In this document: piece after piece, positions 42,814 to 50,911 of the stretch
Layout of the letters: every line of letters begins with the position of its first letter
How positions within the stretch are numbered: position 1 is the first letter of the stretch
Assembly: GCF_030144325.1 (NCBI RefSeq)
Contig: NZ_CP126307.1
Location: forward strand, 3,872,001-3,936,000
Length of the DNA: 64,000 nucleotides
DNA from: Bosea vestrisii
GTDB taxonomy: Bacteria > Pseudomonadota > Alphaproteobacteria > Rhizobiales > Beijerinckiaceae
Reading direction: 5' to 3'
Program-made: the position numbers and the translations under genes
The notes under the pieces: model-generated
What the model was told of the DNA's origin: nothing
Databases searched by the model: none
The model's input: only the letters and a program-made list of their open reading frames with translations

Positions 42814-44803
42814 CACCGCCCTGCAGCTGCGGCGGTTGCCACATCGCGATCTCGGCCTCTGGTTCCTCGCTGCGTTGGCGGCTGCGCTGCTCTTTGCTGC
42901 CGTAGTGGCGACACGCTCGCCGCTGCCGGCCTCGGGCGAACTGACCCGGACGCTTCAATCCATCCTGCTGTGGCACAGCCTGGTGCCGCGCAGCGTCACC
43001 GCGCTGATCTGCGGTGCAGCGCTCGGTCTTGCCGGCGTCTTGCTGCAGCGCGTCCTGCGCAATCCCGTCGCGGATGCCTCGACGCTCGGTGTCGTCTCCG
43101 GCGCGCAGCTCGCTTTGACTGTGGCGACCGCCTACGCGCCGGCGCTGATCGTCTTTTCGCGCGAAGGTGTCGCGCTGGCGGGGGCCGTCGCCGCTGTCGC
43201 GCTCGTGCTCGGCCTCAGCTGGCGGCGCGGGTTCGACCCGATGACGGTGATCCTCTCCGGCATGGTCGTCTCGTTGATCGCGGCGGCGCTGAGCGCGACC
43301 GTCATCCTCGCCAAGGGCGACTATGTCCTCTCGCTGTTCATCTGGGGCGCCGGCTCGCTCAACCAGCAGAGCTGGGATGCCGCGCTGGCGCTCGGCCCGC
43401 GCCTGCTCCTCGGCGGCATTGCCGCTGCGCTGCTGCTGCGCCCGCTCGGCCTGCTCGGTCTCGGCGACGATGTCGCCCGCAATCTCGGCCTTGCCTTGCA
43501 CGCTGTGCGGTTCGCGGTGCTGGGCGTCGCGGTCTGGCTTGCGGCCAGCGTCACCGCCGAGGTCGGCGTCATCGGCTTTGTCGGCCTCGCCGCACCGACA
43601 TTGGCGCGCGAGTTCGGCGCGCGGACGCAACGCCAGCTCCTGCTGGCGGCGCCGGCGCTCGGCGCACTCCTGCTCTCGATCACCGACAGCGCTGTGCAAT
43701 TGCTCGGCTCGGGCTTCAACGACTTCGCTCCGACCGGCGCCGCCACCGCCATGTTCGGTGGGCCGCTGCTGCTCTGGCTGATGCGCCGCGTGCCTCCCGC
43801 CCCGGCCGCGCAGACTGTCGATGCGACGGCTCCGACGCGCCGCATCGCACGGCCATTCCTCATCCTGGCGGTGCTCGCCGCGGCGATAGCGATCGTCGCC
43901 GTGCTCGGCCTTGTCCTCGGCCGCGGGCCGCAGGGCTGGGGGCTGGCGACGGGCGCGCTCTTCGCCGACCTGCTCCCCTTCCGCGGGCCGCGCCTGGTCG
44001 CCGCCGGTGCGGCGGGCGCCCTGCTCGGCGCCGCCGGCTGCCTGATGCAGCGCCTCACCGCCAACCCCTTGGCTGGGCCGGAAGTGCTCGGGGTCAGCGC
44101 CGGCGGCGGGGTCGGGTTGACGCTCGCGCTCGCGCTGCTGCCCTTCAGCCCGCTCTCGATGCTCGCCGGCATCGCCGGAGGCTCGCTCACCGTGCTCCTC
44201 ATTATGCTGGTGCTGGCGGGCCGTCCGGGCATCGGCTCGCAGCGCCTGCTGCTTGCGGGCATCGCCATGGGCGCGCTTTGCATGGCGCTGGTCTCGATCG
44301 CGCTCGCGAAGGGTGATCTGCGCGCTTATGTGCTGCTGACCTGGCTGTCGGGCTCGACCAATCGCGCCGGCGAGTTCGAGGTCTGGATCGGCCTGATCGG
44401 CTGCGTCGTCCTGATCGCGCCGCTCTTCCTGGCGGTACGCTGGCTCGATTTGATGCCGCTTGGCGAGGCGACGAGCCGCGGCCTCGGCCTTGGCGTCGAG
44501 CGCAGCCGTCTCATCCTCGCTGCTGTCGCGGCCCTCGCGACGGCTGTCGCGTCGCTGCTGACCGGCCCGCTCAGCCTGGTCGGGCTGATTGCGCCACATC
44601 TCTCCCGCCTCGCCGGCTTTGCGCGCAGTCGCGACCAGCTCGCCGCCTCGGCCCTTATCGGTTGCGGCGTGATGATCCTGGCCGATTGGCTCGCGCGCCT
44701 CGTCGCTTTCCCCTATCAGGTGCCGACCGGGTTGTTTGCGGCGCTGATCGGCGGGCCCTATCTGATCTGGCTGTTGAACCGCACGGGGAACCGGCATGGC
44801 TGA
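42806..44803 (+). CDS. fhuB: Fe(3+)-hydroxamate ABC transporter permease, fused double-domain FhuB
   Basis: A 665 aa protein with two tandem FecCD permease domains, as in E. coli FhuB, about 20 hydrophobic segments in all. Domain 1 shows ICGAALGLAGVLLQRVLRNP and IGFVGLAAPTLAREFG. Domain 2 shows GALLGAAGCLMQRLTANPLA, GPEVLGVSAGGGVGLTLALA and LVGLIAPHLSRLAGFARSRD. The start is a GTG at 42806 inside fhuD. Because one polypeptide supplies both permease halves, no second permease gene is expected. Confidence 0.93.
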   Translation: MADTALQLRRLPHRDLGLWFLAALAAALLFAAVVATRSPLPASGELTRTLQSILLWHSLVPRSVTALICGAALGLAGVLLQRVLRNPVADASTLGVVSGAQLALTVATAYAPALIVFSREGVALAGAVAAVALVLGLSWRRGFDPMTVILSGMVVSLIAAALSATVILAKGDYVLSLFIWGAGSLNQQSWDAALALGPRLLLGGIAAALLLRPLGLLGLGDDVARNLGLALHAVRFAVLGVAVWLAASVTAEVGVIGFVGLAAPTLAREFGARTQRQLLLAAPALGALLLSITDSAVQLLGSGFNDFAPTGAATAMFGGPLLLWLMRRVPPAPAAQTVDATAPTRRIARPFLILAVLAAAIAIVAVLGLVLGRGPQGWGLATGALFADLLPFRGPRLVAAGAAGALLGAAGCLMQRLTANPLAGPEVLGVSAGGGVGLTLALALLPFSPLSMLAGIAGGSLTVLLIMLVLAGRPGIGSQRLLLAGIAMGALCMALVSIALAKGDLRAYVLLTWLSGSTNRAGEFEVWIGLIGCVVLIAPLFLAVRWLDLMPLGEATSRGLGLGVERSRLILAAVAALATAVASLLTGPLSLVGLIAPHLSRLAGFARSRDQLAASALIGCGVMILADWLARLVAFPYQVPTGLFAALIGGPYLIWLLNRTGNRHG

Positions 44804-45875
44804 CGAGACCGAGCTGCAAGCCACCGCAAGCGTCGTTTTGGCGGACCCGGCCGGTATGCTCGAGCGCCTCTGCGGCCATTTCGTCGAGCATGGCCAGGTG
44901 ACCCGCCGCGACGGCGGTGCCCGGCTCGGCGGCCCGTTCGGCTCGGTCGATCTGACCGCGGATGATGGCGTGCTGCGCATCGCCGTAACCTGCCCTGACG
45001 AAAGCCGGCTCTTTGTCGTCAAGTCCTCGGTCGCCGAGCATCTCTTCGAATTCGCGGAGGGCGAGACCGTCTCGCTGAGCTGGCAGGGCAATGCTCCCGC
45101 GCAGACGCGCATCCCCTATTTCCGCGAGGTCATGGTGCGCGGCGCCCGCGACATCACCCCGGCGATGCGGCGCGTCACGCTCGCCTGCGACGACCCCCGC
45201 CATTTCACCAGCGGCGGCCTGCATGTGCGCGTTCTGATCCCGCCGCGCGGGCGCGCGCCGGTCTGGCCGAGCGTCGGCCCCGACAGCAGGGTGATCTGGC
45301 CGCAGGGCGAGGACACGCTGGCCAAGCGCACCTACACCATCCGCTCGATCGATCATGCCCGCGGCGAGCTCGATATCGACGTCGTGCTGCACGACGATTC
45401 CGTTGGCTCGATCTGGGCACGCGAGGCGCAGGCCGGTGACCGCATCGGGCTGCTCGGGCCGGGCGGCGGCGACGTGATCCCGGCCGATTGGTATCTGCTC
45501 TGCGGTGACGAAACCGCCTTGCCGGCGATCGCGCGCATCGCCGAGGAATTGCCGAGTTCCGCTCGCGCCAGCATCGTCATCGAAGTGGCTGATGCCGCCG
45601 AGCAGCAGGACATTGCTTCAAAGGCCGCGATCGAGGTGACCTGGCTGCACCGCAAGGGCGCGCCGGCCGGCTCGACCGATCTGCTGGCGCAGGCGGTGCG
45701 CGGCATCGCCCTGCCGGAGCAGGGCAGCCCGTTCGTCTTCGCCGGCTGCGAGCAGGCGACGGCCCGCGCGATCCGCAAACATCTGCGCAGCGAGCGGCAG
45801 CTGCCGAAGGATCGGCATCTCGTCGCCGCCTACTGGCGCAAAGGCCACGCCGATGTCCACGACCACGGTGATTGA
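44796..45875 (+). CDS. DUF2218 domain fused to siderophore-interacting protein (ferric-siderophore reductase)
   Basis: A 359 aa cytoplasmic flavoprotein. Residues about 8-95 form a DUF2218 domain (VVLADPAGMLERLCGHFVEH to LFEFAEGETVSLSWQG). Residues about 107-359 form a SIP-type FAD reductase: YFREVMVRGARDITPAMRRV, KRTYTIRSIDHARGELDIDV (FAD RxYT motif), RIGLLGPGGGDVIPADWYLL and the closing ATARAIRKHLRSERQLPKDR, then AAYWRKG. It reduces Fe(III)-siderophores to release iron in the cytoplasm. It overlaps fhuB by 8 nt and precedes the ATPase. Confidence 0.92.
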   Translation: MADETELQATASVVLADPAGMLERLCGHFVEHGQVTRRDGGARLGGPFGSVDLTADDGVLRIAVTCPDESRLFVVKSSVAEHLFEFAEGETVSLSWQGNAPAQTRIPYFREVMVRGARDITPAMRRVTLACDDPRHFTSGGLHVRVLIPPRGRAPVWPSVGPDSRVIWPQGEDTLAKRTYTIRSIDHARGELDIDVVLHDDSVGSIWAREAQAGDRIGLLGPGGGDVIPADWYLLCGDETALPAIARIAEELPSSARASIVIEVADAAEQQDIASKAAIEVTWLHRKGAPAGSTDLLAQAVRGIALPEQGSPFVFAGCEQATARAIRKHLRSERQLPKDRHLVAAYWRKGHADVHDHGD

Positions 45876-46732
45876 TGCAGACTGAAACCATGTCCAGCCC
45901 AGCCGATCTCATCGCCATCGCATCGCCTGATCGCGCAGCCGACCACGCGCCTTCGGCAAGCGAGCCGCTCTTCGCGCTAGAGGGCGTCGGCTTCTCGGTC
46001 GGCGACCGCGTTCTGCTCGAACCGCTGACGCTCGACCTCGGTGCCGGCAAGGTGATCGGCATCCTCGGCCATAACGGCTCAGGCAAGTCGACGCTGCTGA
46101 AGCTGCTGGCGCGCCAGCAGCGGCCCTCGCGCGGCTCCTTGCGCTTTGCCGGCCAGCCGATCGAGAGCTGGGACAGTCGCGCCTTCGCCCGCAAGCTCGC
46201 CTATCTGCCGCAGCAGACGCCGCCCGCGGCCGAAATGCTGGTCAAGGAGCTGGTCGCGCTCGGCCGCTATCCCTGGCATGGCGCGCTCGGCCGCTTCGGG
46301 CAGCGCGACCGCGACAAGGTCGCGCAGGCGATGGCGCTGACCGATATCCAGCCCTTCGCCGATCGCCTCGCCGACAGTCTTTCAGGCGGCGAGCGTCAGC
46401 GCGCCTGGCTGGCGATGCTGGTCGCGCAGGATGCGCAATGCCTTCTGCTCGACGAGCCGATCGCGGCGCTCGATCTCTCGCATCAGGTCGAGGTGCTGAC
46501 GCTGGTGCGGCAGCTCTCGCATCAGGCCGGTCTCGGCATCGTCGTCGTGCTGCACGACGTCAACATGGCCGCCCGCTTCTGTGATGAGATCGTCGCGCTC
46601 CATTCCGGCCGGCTGGTCGCGCGTGGCATGCCCGAGCAGATTGTGCGGCCCGATATCCTGCGGGCGATCTATGGCATTGAAGTCGGCGTGATGCCCCATC
46701 CGGACGGCGGCCGGCCGCTCGCCTTCGTGTGA
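45875..46732 (+). CDS. fhuC: Iron-siderophore ABC transporter ATP-binding protein (FhuC-like)
   Basis: A 285 aa ATPase of the FepC/FhuC family with Walker A GHNGSGKST near residue 64, YLPQQTPPAAEMLVKELVAL (Q-loop), signature LSGGERQRAWLAMLVAQDAQ, Walker B LLLDEPIAALDLSHQ and the H-loop VVVLHDVNMAARF. The ATG at 45875 shares a base with the preceding stop (TGATG); MSSP at 45890 is an alternative start. It completes receptor, binding protein, permease, reductase and ATPase in one operon. Confidence 0.92.
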   Translation: MQTETMSSPADLIAIASPDRAADHAPSASEPLFALEGVGFSVGDRVLLEPLTLDLGAGKVIGILGHNGSGKSTLLKLLARQQRPSRGSLRFAGQPIESWDSRAFARKLAYLPQQTPPAAEMLVKELVALGRYPWHGALGRFGQRDRDKVAQAMALTDIQPFADRLADSLSGGERQRAWLAMLVAQDAQCLLLDEPIAALDLSHQVEVLTLVRQLSHQAGLGIVVVLHDVNMAARFCDEIVALHSGRLVARGMPEQIVRPDILRAIYGIEVGVMPHPDGGRPLAFV

Positions 46733-46756
46733 CGTCGCACAAAGTCTTTCCGCCGG

Positions 46757-46772
46757 GCGAGCTATTGCTCGC
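46757..46772. terminator. Small hairpin between convergent fhuC and hydratase genes
   Basis: GCGAGC (46757-46762), loop TATT, GCTCGC (46767-46772) form a perfect 6-bp stem in the 43-bp convergent gap. It is short and lacks a T tract, so it is a weak bidirectional terminator candidate. Confidence 0.4.
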
Positions 46773-46775
46773 GGC

Positions 46776-47579
46776 TCACTCGAAGAAGCAGCTCACGGTG
46801 CCGAGCGGGCCGTAATCGGCGGTGATCGTGTCGCCGTGGCGGGCTTCGACGGGCCGGATGAAGGACCCGGCCAAGACGATCTGTCCCGCCTTGATCTCTC
46901 CGCCATAGCTCGCGAGCCGGTTGGCGAGCCAGGCGATGCCGCGCGCCGGGTCGTTGAGCACGCCGGCACCGAGACCGGTCTCCTCGACCTGGCCGTTGCG
47001 CGAGACGATGGCGCCGATCCAGCGCAGGTCGACCTGGTCCGGGCGCATCGCCCGCCCGCCGGTGACGATGCCGGCATTGGCGGCGTTGTCCGAGATCGTG
47101 TCGACGATGGTGCGGGCCTTCTTCGTCTGCGGGTCGACGCGCAGGATGCGGGTGTCGAGGATCTCGAGCGCCGGGACGACGTAGTCCGTCGCGTTCAGAA
47201 CGTCGAAGACCGTGACGCCCGGCCCTTGCAGGTCGCCCTTCATGACGAAGGCGATCTCGGCCTCGATGCGCGGCTGGATGAAGCGGTCCTTGGGGATGTT
47301 GCTGCCGTCGTCGAAGCGCATGTCGTCGAACAGCACGCCGGAATCGGGCGTGTCGATGTCGAGCGCGTACTGCATCGCCTTCGAGGTCAGGCCGATCTTC
47401 CAGCCGATGATCGTGCGGCCGGCCGCGCGCTTTCGCTCCACCCAGGCGGCCTGGACCGCATAGGCGTCATCCATCGTCATCTGCGGAAAGCGCAGCGACA
47501 TCAGGCCGGTCTGCTGGCGTGTCCTTTCGGCCTCGTCCAGGCTGAGGGCGGCGGCTGAGATCTCGTCGGCGGACAGCAT
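46776..47579 (-). CDS. 2-oxo-hepta-3-ene-1,7-dioate hydratase (HpaH-like)
   Basis: A 267 aa hydratase of the 2-keto-4-pentenoate hydratase family, adding water to 2-oxo-alkenoates in meta-cleavage pathways. It reads MTMDDAYAVQAAWVERKRAA, GWKIGLTSKAMQYALDIDTP, DSGVLFDDM, IEAEIAFVMKGDLQGPGVTV, ALEILDTRI and RHGDTITADYGPLGTVSCFF, matching HpaH closely. The gene follows the FAH-family gene by 3 nt. HpaH is the likeliest identity, but the other Hpa ring-cleavage genes are not nearby, so a different 2-oxo-alkenoate is possible. Confidence 0.85.
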   Translation of the reverse strand: MLSADEISAAALSLDEAERTRQQTGLMSLRFPQMTMDDAYAVQAAWVERKRAAGRTIIGWKIGLTSKAMQYALDIDTPDSGVLFDDMRFDDGSNIPKDRFIQPRIEAEIAFVMKGDLQGPGVTVFDVLNATDYVVPALEILDTRILRVDPQTKKARTIVDTISDNAANAGIVTGGRAMRPDQVDLRWIGAIVSRNGQVEETGLGAGVLNDPARGIAWLANRLASYGGEIKAGQIVLAGSFIRPVEARHGDTITADYGPLGTVSCFFE

Positions 47580-47582
47580 CGC

Positions 47583-48449
47583 TCAGGCCTCGTCGGAGAT
47601 GGTGTTGCGGAGGAGGCCAATGCCCTCGGCCTCGACCTCGACAACATCGCCGGGTTTCAGCCAGATCGGCGGGTCGAAGCGGGCGCCGGCGCCGGTCGGT
47701 GTGCCGGTGATCAGGATGTCGCCCGGAACGAGCGTCGTGAAGGTCGAGATGTAGCTGATGATCTTCCTGAACGAGAAGATCATGCGGCTGGTCCGGTCGC
47801 TTTGGCGCAGCTCGCCATTGACCTTGGTGGTCAAGGCGATATCGGCGATCTGCGCCTCGTCGGTGAAGGGCACCAGCCAGGGACCGATCGAGCCGGAGCG
47901 ATCGAAGTTCTTGCCCTGGGTCACGTTGAACTTGGCGTGGCGCACCCAGTCGCGGAGCGTCCCTTCGTTGGACAGCGTCAAGGCGGCGATGTGACCGAGC
48001 GCGTCGCGCTCGGCGATGCGACGCCCCGCCTTGCCGATCACGATCGCGATCTCGCCCTCGTAGTCGAGTTGCTCGCTCTCCGGCGGCCTGATCAGCGGCT
48101 GCTCATGGGCTGTGAACGAGCGCAGGAACCGGGGAAACAGCGACGGATTTGGTGGCGCTTCCTGCCCGTCCTTGTACTCGGCGTTGCGGTCGGGGAAATT
48201 CACGCCGACGCAAATGATCTTCTCGGGCGCGAGGCTCGGAATCTCGTAGCGGACGCCGTCGAGCGGCAGATCCGGAGCGAACGCCGCGCCTGTCTCCGCC
48301 AGGGTTTCGAAAGCCCCGTCGACCACGACGTGCTGCAGCGTCGGCCACTGCGTCCGATAACGGGCAGACAGGTCGACGATGCCGTTCGCAACGATCAGGC
48401 CGTAGCGCGCTTCATCGCCATGACAGAAACTGACGAACTTTGAGGTCAA
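47583..48449 (-). CDS. Fumarylacetoacetate hydrolase family protein (HpaG/decarboxylase-isomerase-like)
   Basis: A 288 aa FAH-fold enzyme acting on 2-oxo acid enolates. The metal site is seen as LDYEGEIAIVIGKAGRRIAE (E-x-E). Substrate loops include KIICVGVNFPDRNAEYK, NFDRSGSIGPWLVPFTDEAQ and VPGDILITGTPTGAGARFDP. Homologues include the HpaG decarboxylase/isomerase and acylpyruvate hydrolases. Being first in a two-gene operon with an HpaH-like hydratase supports a meta-cleavage or homoprotocatechuate-like branch. The exact substrate is uncertain. Confidence 0.85.
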   Translation of the reverse strand: MTSKFVSFCHGDEARYGLIVANGIVDLSARYRTQWPTLQHVVVDGAFETLAETGAAFAPDLPLDGVRYEIPSLAPEKIICVGVNFPDRNAEYKDGQEAPPNPSLFPRFLRSFTAHEQPLIRPPESEQLDYEGEIAIVIGKAGRRIAERDALGHIAALTLSNEGTLRDWVRHAKFNVTQGKNFDRSGSIGPWLVPFTDEAQIADIALTTKVNGELRQSDRTSRMIFSFRKIISYISTFTTLVPGDILITGTPTGAGARFDPPIWLKPGDVVEVEAEGIGLLRNTISDEA

Positions 48450-48554
48450 GGGATCGCGTCCTCATGTTTGGCGAGGCGATGAGCCGCTGAATTTACGCAT
48501 GGCGCTCGCTCCAGAGCTTCTGGATGGACCCTTCACGAGCATTGCGCCATATCA

Positions 48555-48572
48555 ATTAATTATCATGTTAAT
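48555..48572. promoter_or_regulatory. AT-rich inverted repeat upstream of the FAH-hydratase operon
   Basis: ATTAA (48555-48559) and TTAAT (48568-48572), 8 nt apart, lie in a locally AT-rich patch about 105-120 bp upstream of the FAH-family start. A flanking GCGCCA/TGGCGC pair lies at 48544-48549 and 48582-48587. It resembles a MarR-type operator in form only. Confidence 0.3.
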
Positions 48573-48604
48573 CAGTTCTGGTGGCGCGGTGTCAATCGGC
48601 GGGC

Positions 48605-49447
48605 TCAAAGCCTCGGCAGTTCTGCTCTGATATGCTCGCCCAGGGCTTTCGCGGCCGCCGACGGGCGCTGATCGGCGAACTCCACTGCGATGCCGATCGA
48701 GGGGAGCGGCGGCAGCCCGACATGCACGACATGGAGATCGGGTGGCACGGCCGTCTCGGTCAGGACGCTGATCGCATGTCCGGAGCGGGCGATTGCGATC
48801 AACCCGGCAAGGCTGTTGCTGGCGAAGGCGATCCGATAGCGCCGGCCGACCGCCTCCATCGCATCGCACGCGGCCCGATGATCGAGGGTCATCGGCGCGG
48901 ACAACGCCAGAGGCAGGCTGGCATTGTGGAGGATGGCGGGTTGCGCCTCGTTGGCCACCCAGACGAAGCGCTCCTGCCGGATGACCTCCTTGCTGGCGGC
49001 ATCGGCGAGCGAGACCAGCGCCATTTCGATCTGGCGGCGATGCAGCAGCGGTCGTAGTTCCGAGGTCGGTGCACAGACCATGCGCAATTCGACATCCGGG
49101 TGCAGGGCGCAGAAGCCGCGCAGCAGATCCGGCAGGAAGGCGATCGAATAATCCTCGGGGCAGCCCAGGTTCAACGCGCCCTTGAGCCCGGTTTCGCGTA
49201 TCTCCGCGAGAACTTCATCGTGGACTGCAAGGAGGGTCTCGGCTTGCGCCAGGAATTTGTGGCCGGCCGTGGTCAGCTGCACGCCGGAACCGCTGCGATG
49301 CAGCAGTGATTGGCCGACCAGTTCCTCGAGGCGCTGCATCTGCATGCTCAGCGCCGACTGCGTGCGCCCGATCTGGAGCGAGGCGAGGCTGATCGAGCCG
49401 GTGCGCGCAATGACGGCGAAGTTCCTGAGCAATACGAGGTCGAGCAT
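48605..49447 (-). CDS. dgdR: LysR-family regulator divergent to dgdA (probable DgdR)
   Basis: A 280 aa LysR regulator from the ATG at 49447 (MLDLVLLRNFAVIARTGSIS). The HTH is ISLASLQIGRTQSALSMQMQ, and the effector domain includes LNLGCPEDYSIAFLPDLLRG. It is transcribed away from dgdA with a 120-bp gap, matching the known dgdR-dgdA arrangement of Burkholderia cepacia, where DgdR represses the decarboxylase until a 2,2-dialkylglycine is present. The symbol rests on this context and on LysR membership. Confidence 0.8.
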   Translation of the reverse strand: MLDLVLLRNFAVIARTGSISLASLQIGRTQSALSMQMQRLEELVGQSLLHRSGSGVQLTTAGHKFLAQAETLLAVHDEVLAEIRETGLKGALNLGCPEDYSIAFLPDLLRGFCALHPDVELRMVCAPTSELRPLLHRRQIEMALVSLADAASKEVIRQERFVWVANEAQPAILHNASLPLALSAPMTLDHRAACDAMEAVGRRYRIAFASNSLAGLIAIARSGHAISVLTETAVPPDLHVVHVGLPPLPSIGIAVEFADQRPSAAAKALGEHIRAELPRL

Positions 49448-49459
49448 AGACGAGCTATC

Positions 49460-49479
49460 AATCCGATCGATATCGGATT
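49460..49479. promoter_or_regulatory. Probable DgdR operator
   Basis: A perfect 8-bp inverted repeat, AATCCGAT (49460-49467) and ATCGGATT (49472-49479), with a 4-nt centre lies 13 bp upstream of dgdR and about 90 bp upstream of dgdA. Its size and position are typical of a LysR recognition site shared by divergent promoters. Confidence 0.7.
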
Positions 49480-49567
49480 GAAGAAGTATCAATTTGCCTG
49501 CTGAGGCAAGCATAGGTAGCGCTCTGGAACGGCAATTGCTGGTGAGATTGCCGAAAGGGGAATGAGA

Positions 49568-50878
49568 ATGTCACTCAATGCCGATCCCGCCTTCTGGGCC
49601 GTCGCCGACAGGCACCTGACGCGCTATGGGCCCAGCTTCGAGTCGATCATCGTCGAACGGGCCGAGGGCTCCTTCGTCTACGATGCCGATGGTCGCGGCA
49701 TCCTCGACTTCACCTCCGGCCAGATGAGCGCTGTGCTCGGTCACACTCACCCGGACATCGTCTCGACGGTCAACCGGCAGATGGCCTCGGTGGCGCATCT
49801 GTTCAGCGGCATGCTCTCGCGCCCGGTCGCGGCACTGGCCGAACGGCTGGCTGGGCTCGCCCCCGGGCTCGACCGGGTACAATTGCTGACCACGGGAGCG
49901 GAGTCGAACGAGGCCGCCATCCGCATGGCGAAGCTGGTGACCGGCGGGCACGAGGTCGTCGCCTTCGCCCAGAGCTGGCATGGCATGACCGGTGCGGCAG
50001 CCTCGGCAACCTACAGCGCCGGCCGGCGCGGCTATGGGCCCGCCGCGGCGGGGTCCTTCGTAATCCCCGCGCCGAATTCCTACCGCCCGCGCTTCAAGCA
50101 TCCCGATGGCAGCAATGACTGGCAGGCCGAGCTCGACGATGCGTTCGAGCTGATCGATCGCCAGTCGACGGGTAACCTCGCCGCCTTCATCGCCGAGCCG
50201 ATCCTGTCGAGTGGCGGTATCCTGGAGCTGCCGCCCGGCTACCTCGCTGCGCTCAAGCGCAAATGCGAGGAGCGCGGCATGCTTCTGGTCCTCGACGAGG
50301 CCCAGACCGGCGTCGGCCGGACCGGGCACATGTTCGCCTTCCAGCGTGACGGCGTGACGCCGGACATCCTGACGCTGTCCAAGACCCTCGGCTCCGGCCT
50401 GCCGCTGGCGGCGGTGATGACGACGGAGGCGATCGAGCAGAAGGCCTTCGAGCGCGGCTTCCTGTTCTACACTACGCACGTCTCCGATCCGCTCACGGCG
50501 GCGGTCGGCGTCACCGTGCTCGACGTGGTCGAGCGCGACGGTCTCGTCGCCCAGGCACGCGAGCGCGGCGAGCGGCTGAAGCAGGGGCTGCTCGCCCTTC
50601 AGCAGAAATACGAATGCGTCGGCGACGTGCGCGGGCGCGGGCTGCTGCTTGGGCTCGAGGTCGTCAGCGACAGGCAGACCAAGGCGCCGGGCTTCGAGCT
50701 CGGGGCGCGGATCATGGAGGAGGCCATGCACCGCGGCCTGAGCATGAACATCGTCAAGCTCCCCGGCATGGGCGGCGTCTTCCGCATCGCGCCGCCGCTG
50801 ACGGTCTCGGACGCCGAGATCGACCACGGTCTCGCAATTATGTCTGATGCGATCGAGACCGCCGCCAGAGCACAATGA
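49568..50878 (+). CDS. dgdA: 2,2-dialkylglycine decarboxylase
   Basis: A 436 aa PLP-dependent class III aminotransferase-fold enzyme that decarboxylates 2,2-dialkylglycines (such as 2-aminoisobutyrate) and then transaminates pyruvate to alanine. The sequence closely follows the Burkholderia cepacia enzyme as I recall it: LDFTSGQMSAVLGH (Gln52), LLTTGAESNEAAIRMAKLVT, FAQSWHGMTGAAASATYSAG, LVLDEAQTGVGRTG and the PLP Lys272 in TLSKTLGSGLPL. The MSLN start at 49568 is correctly spaced from the GGGG site; the ATG at 49562 is too close. It is regulated by the divergent LysR protein. Confidence 0.94.
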   Translation: MSLNADPAFWAVADRHLTRYGPSFESIIVERAEGSFVYDADGRGILDFTSGQMSAVLGHTHPDIVSTVNRQMASVAHLFSGMLSRPVAALAERLAGLAPGLDRVQLLTTGAESNEAAIRMAKLVTGGHEVVAFAQSWHGMTGAAASATYSAGRRGYGPAAAGSFVIPAPNSYRPRFKHPDGSNDWQAELDDAFELIDRQSTGNLAAFIAEPILSSGGILELPPGYLAALKRKCEERGMLLVLDEAQTGVGRTGHMFAFQRDGVTPDILTLSKTLGSGLPLAAVMTTEAIEQKAFERGFLFYTTHVSDPLTAAVGVTVLDVVERDGLVAQARERGERLKQGLLALQQKYECVGDVRGRGLLLGLEVVSDRQTKAPGFELGARIMEEAMHRGLSMNIVKLPGMGGVFRIAPPLTVSDAEIDHGLAIMSDAIETAARAQ

Positions 50879-50892
50879 GCCCGGTGGTGCGA

Positions 50893-50907
50893 GACGCTAG
50901 CTGCGTC
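50893..50907. terminator. Short hairpin after dgdA
   Basis: GACGC (50893-50897), loop TAGCT, GCGTC (50903-50907) sits in the 33-bp gap between dgdA and the convergent acyltransferase gene. A 5-bp stem without a T run is only weak evidence for termination. Confidence 0.35.
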
Positions 50908-50911
50908 AGGA

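Noticed and set aside
42725..45112. A 795-codon open frame on the minus strand opposite fhuB and the SIP gene, rich in Arg, Glu, Gln and His
   Set aside because: It is the antisense shadow of high-GC coding DNA. The composition is non-protein-like and the plus-strand frames carry unmistakable FecCD and SIP motifs.
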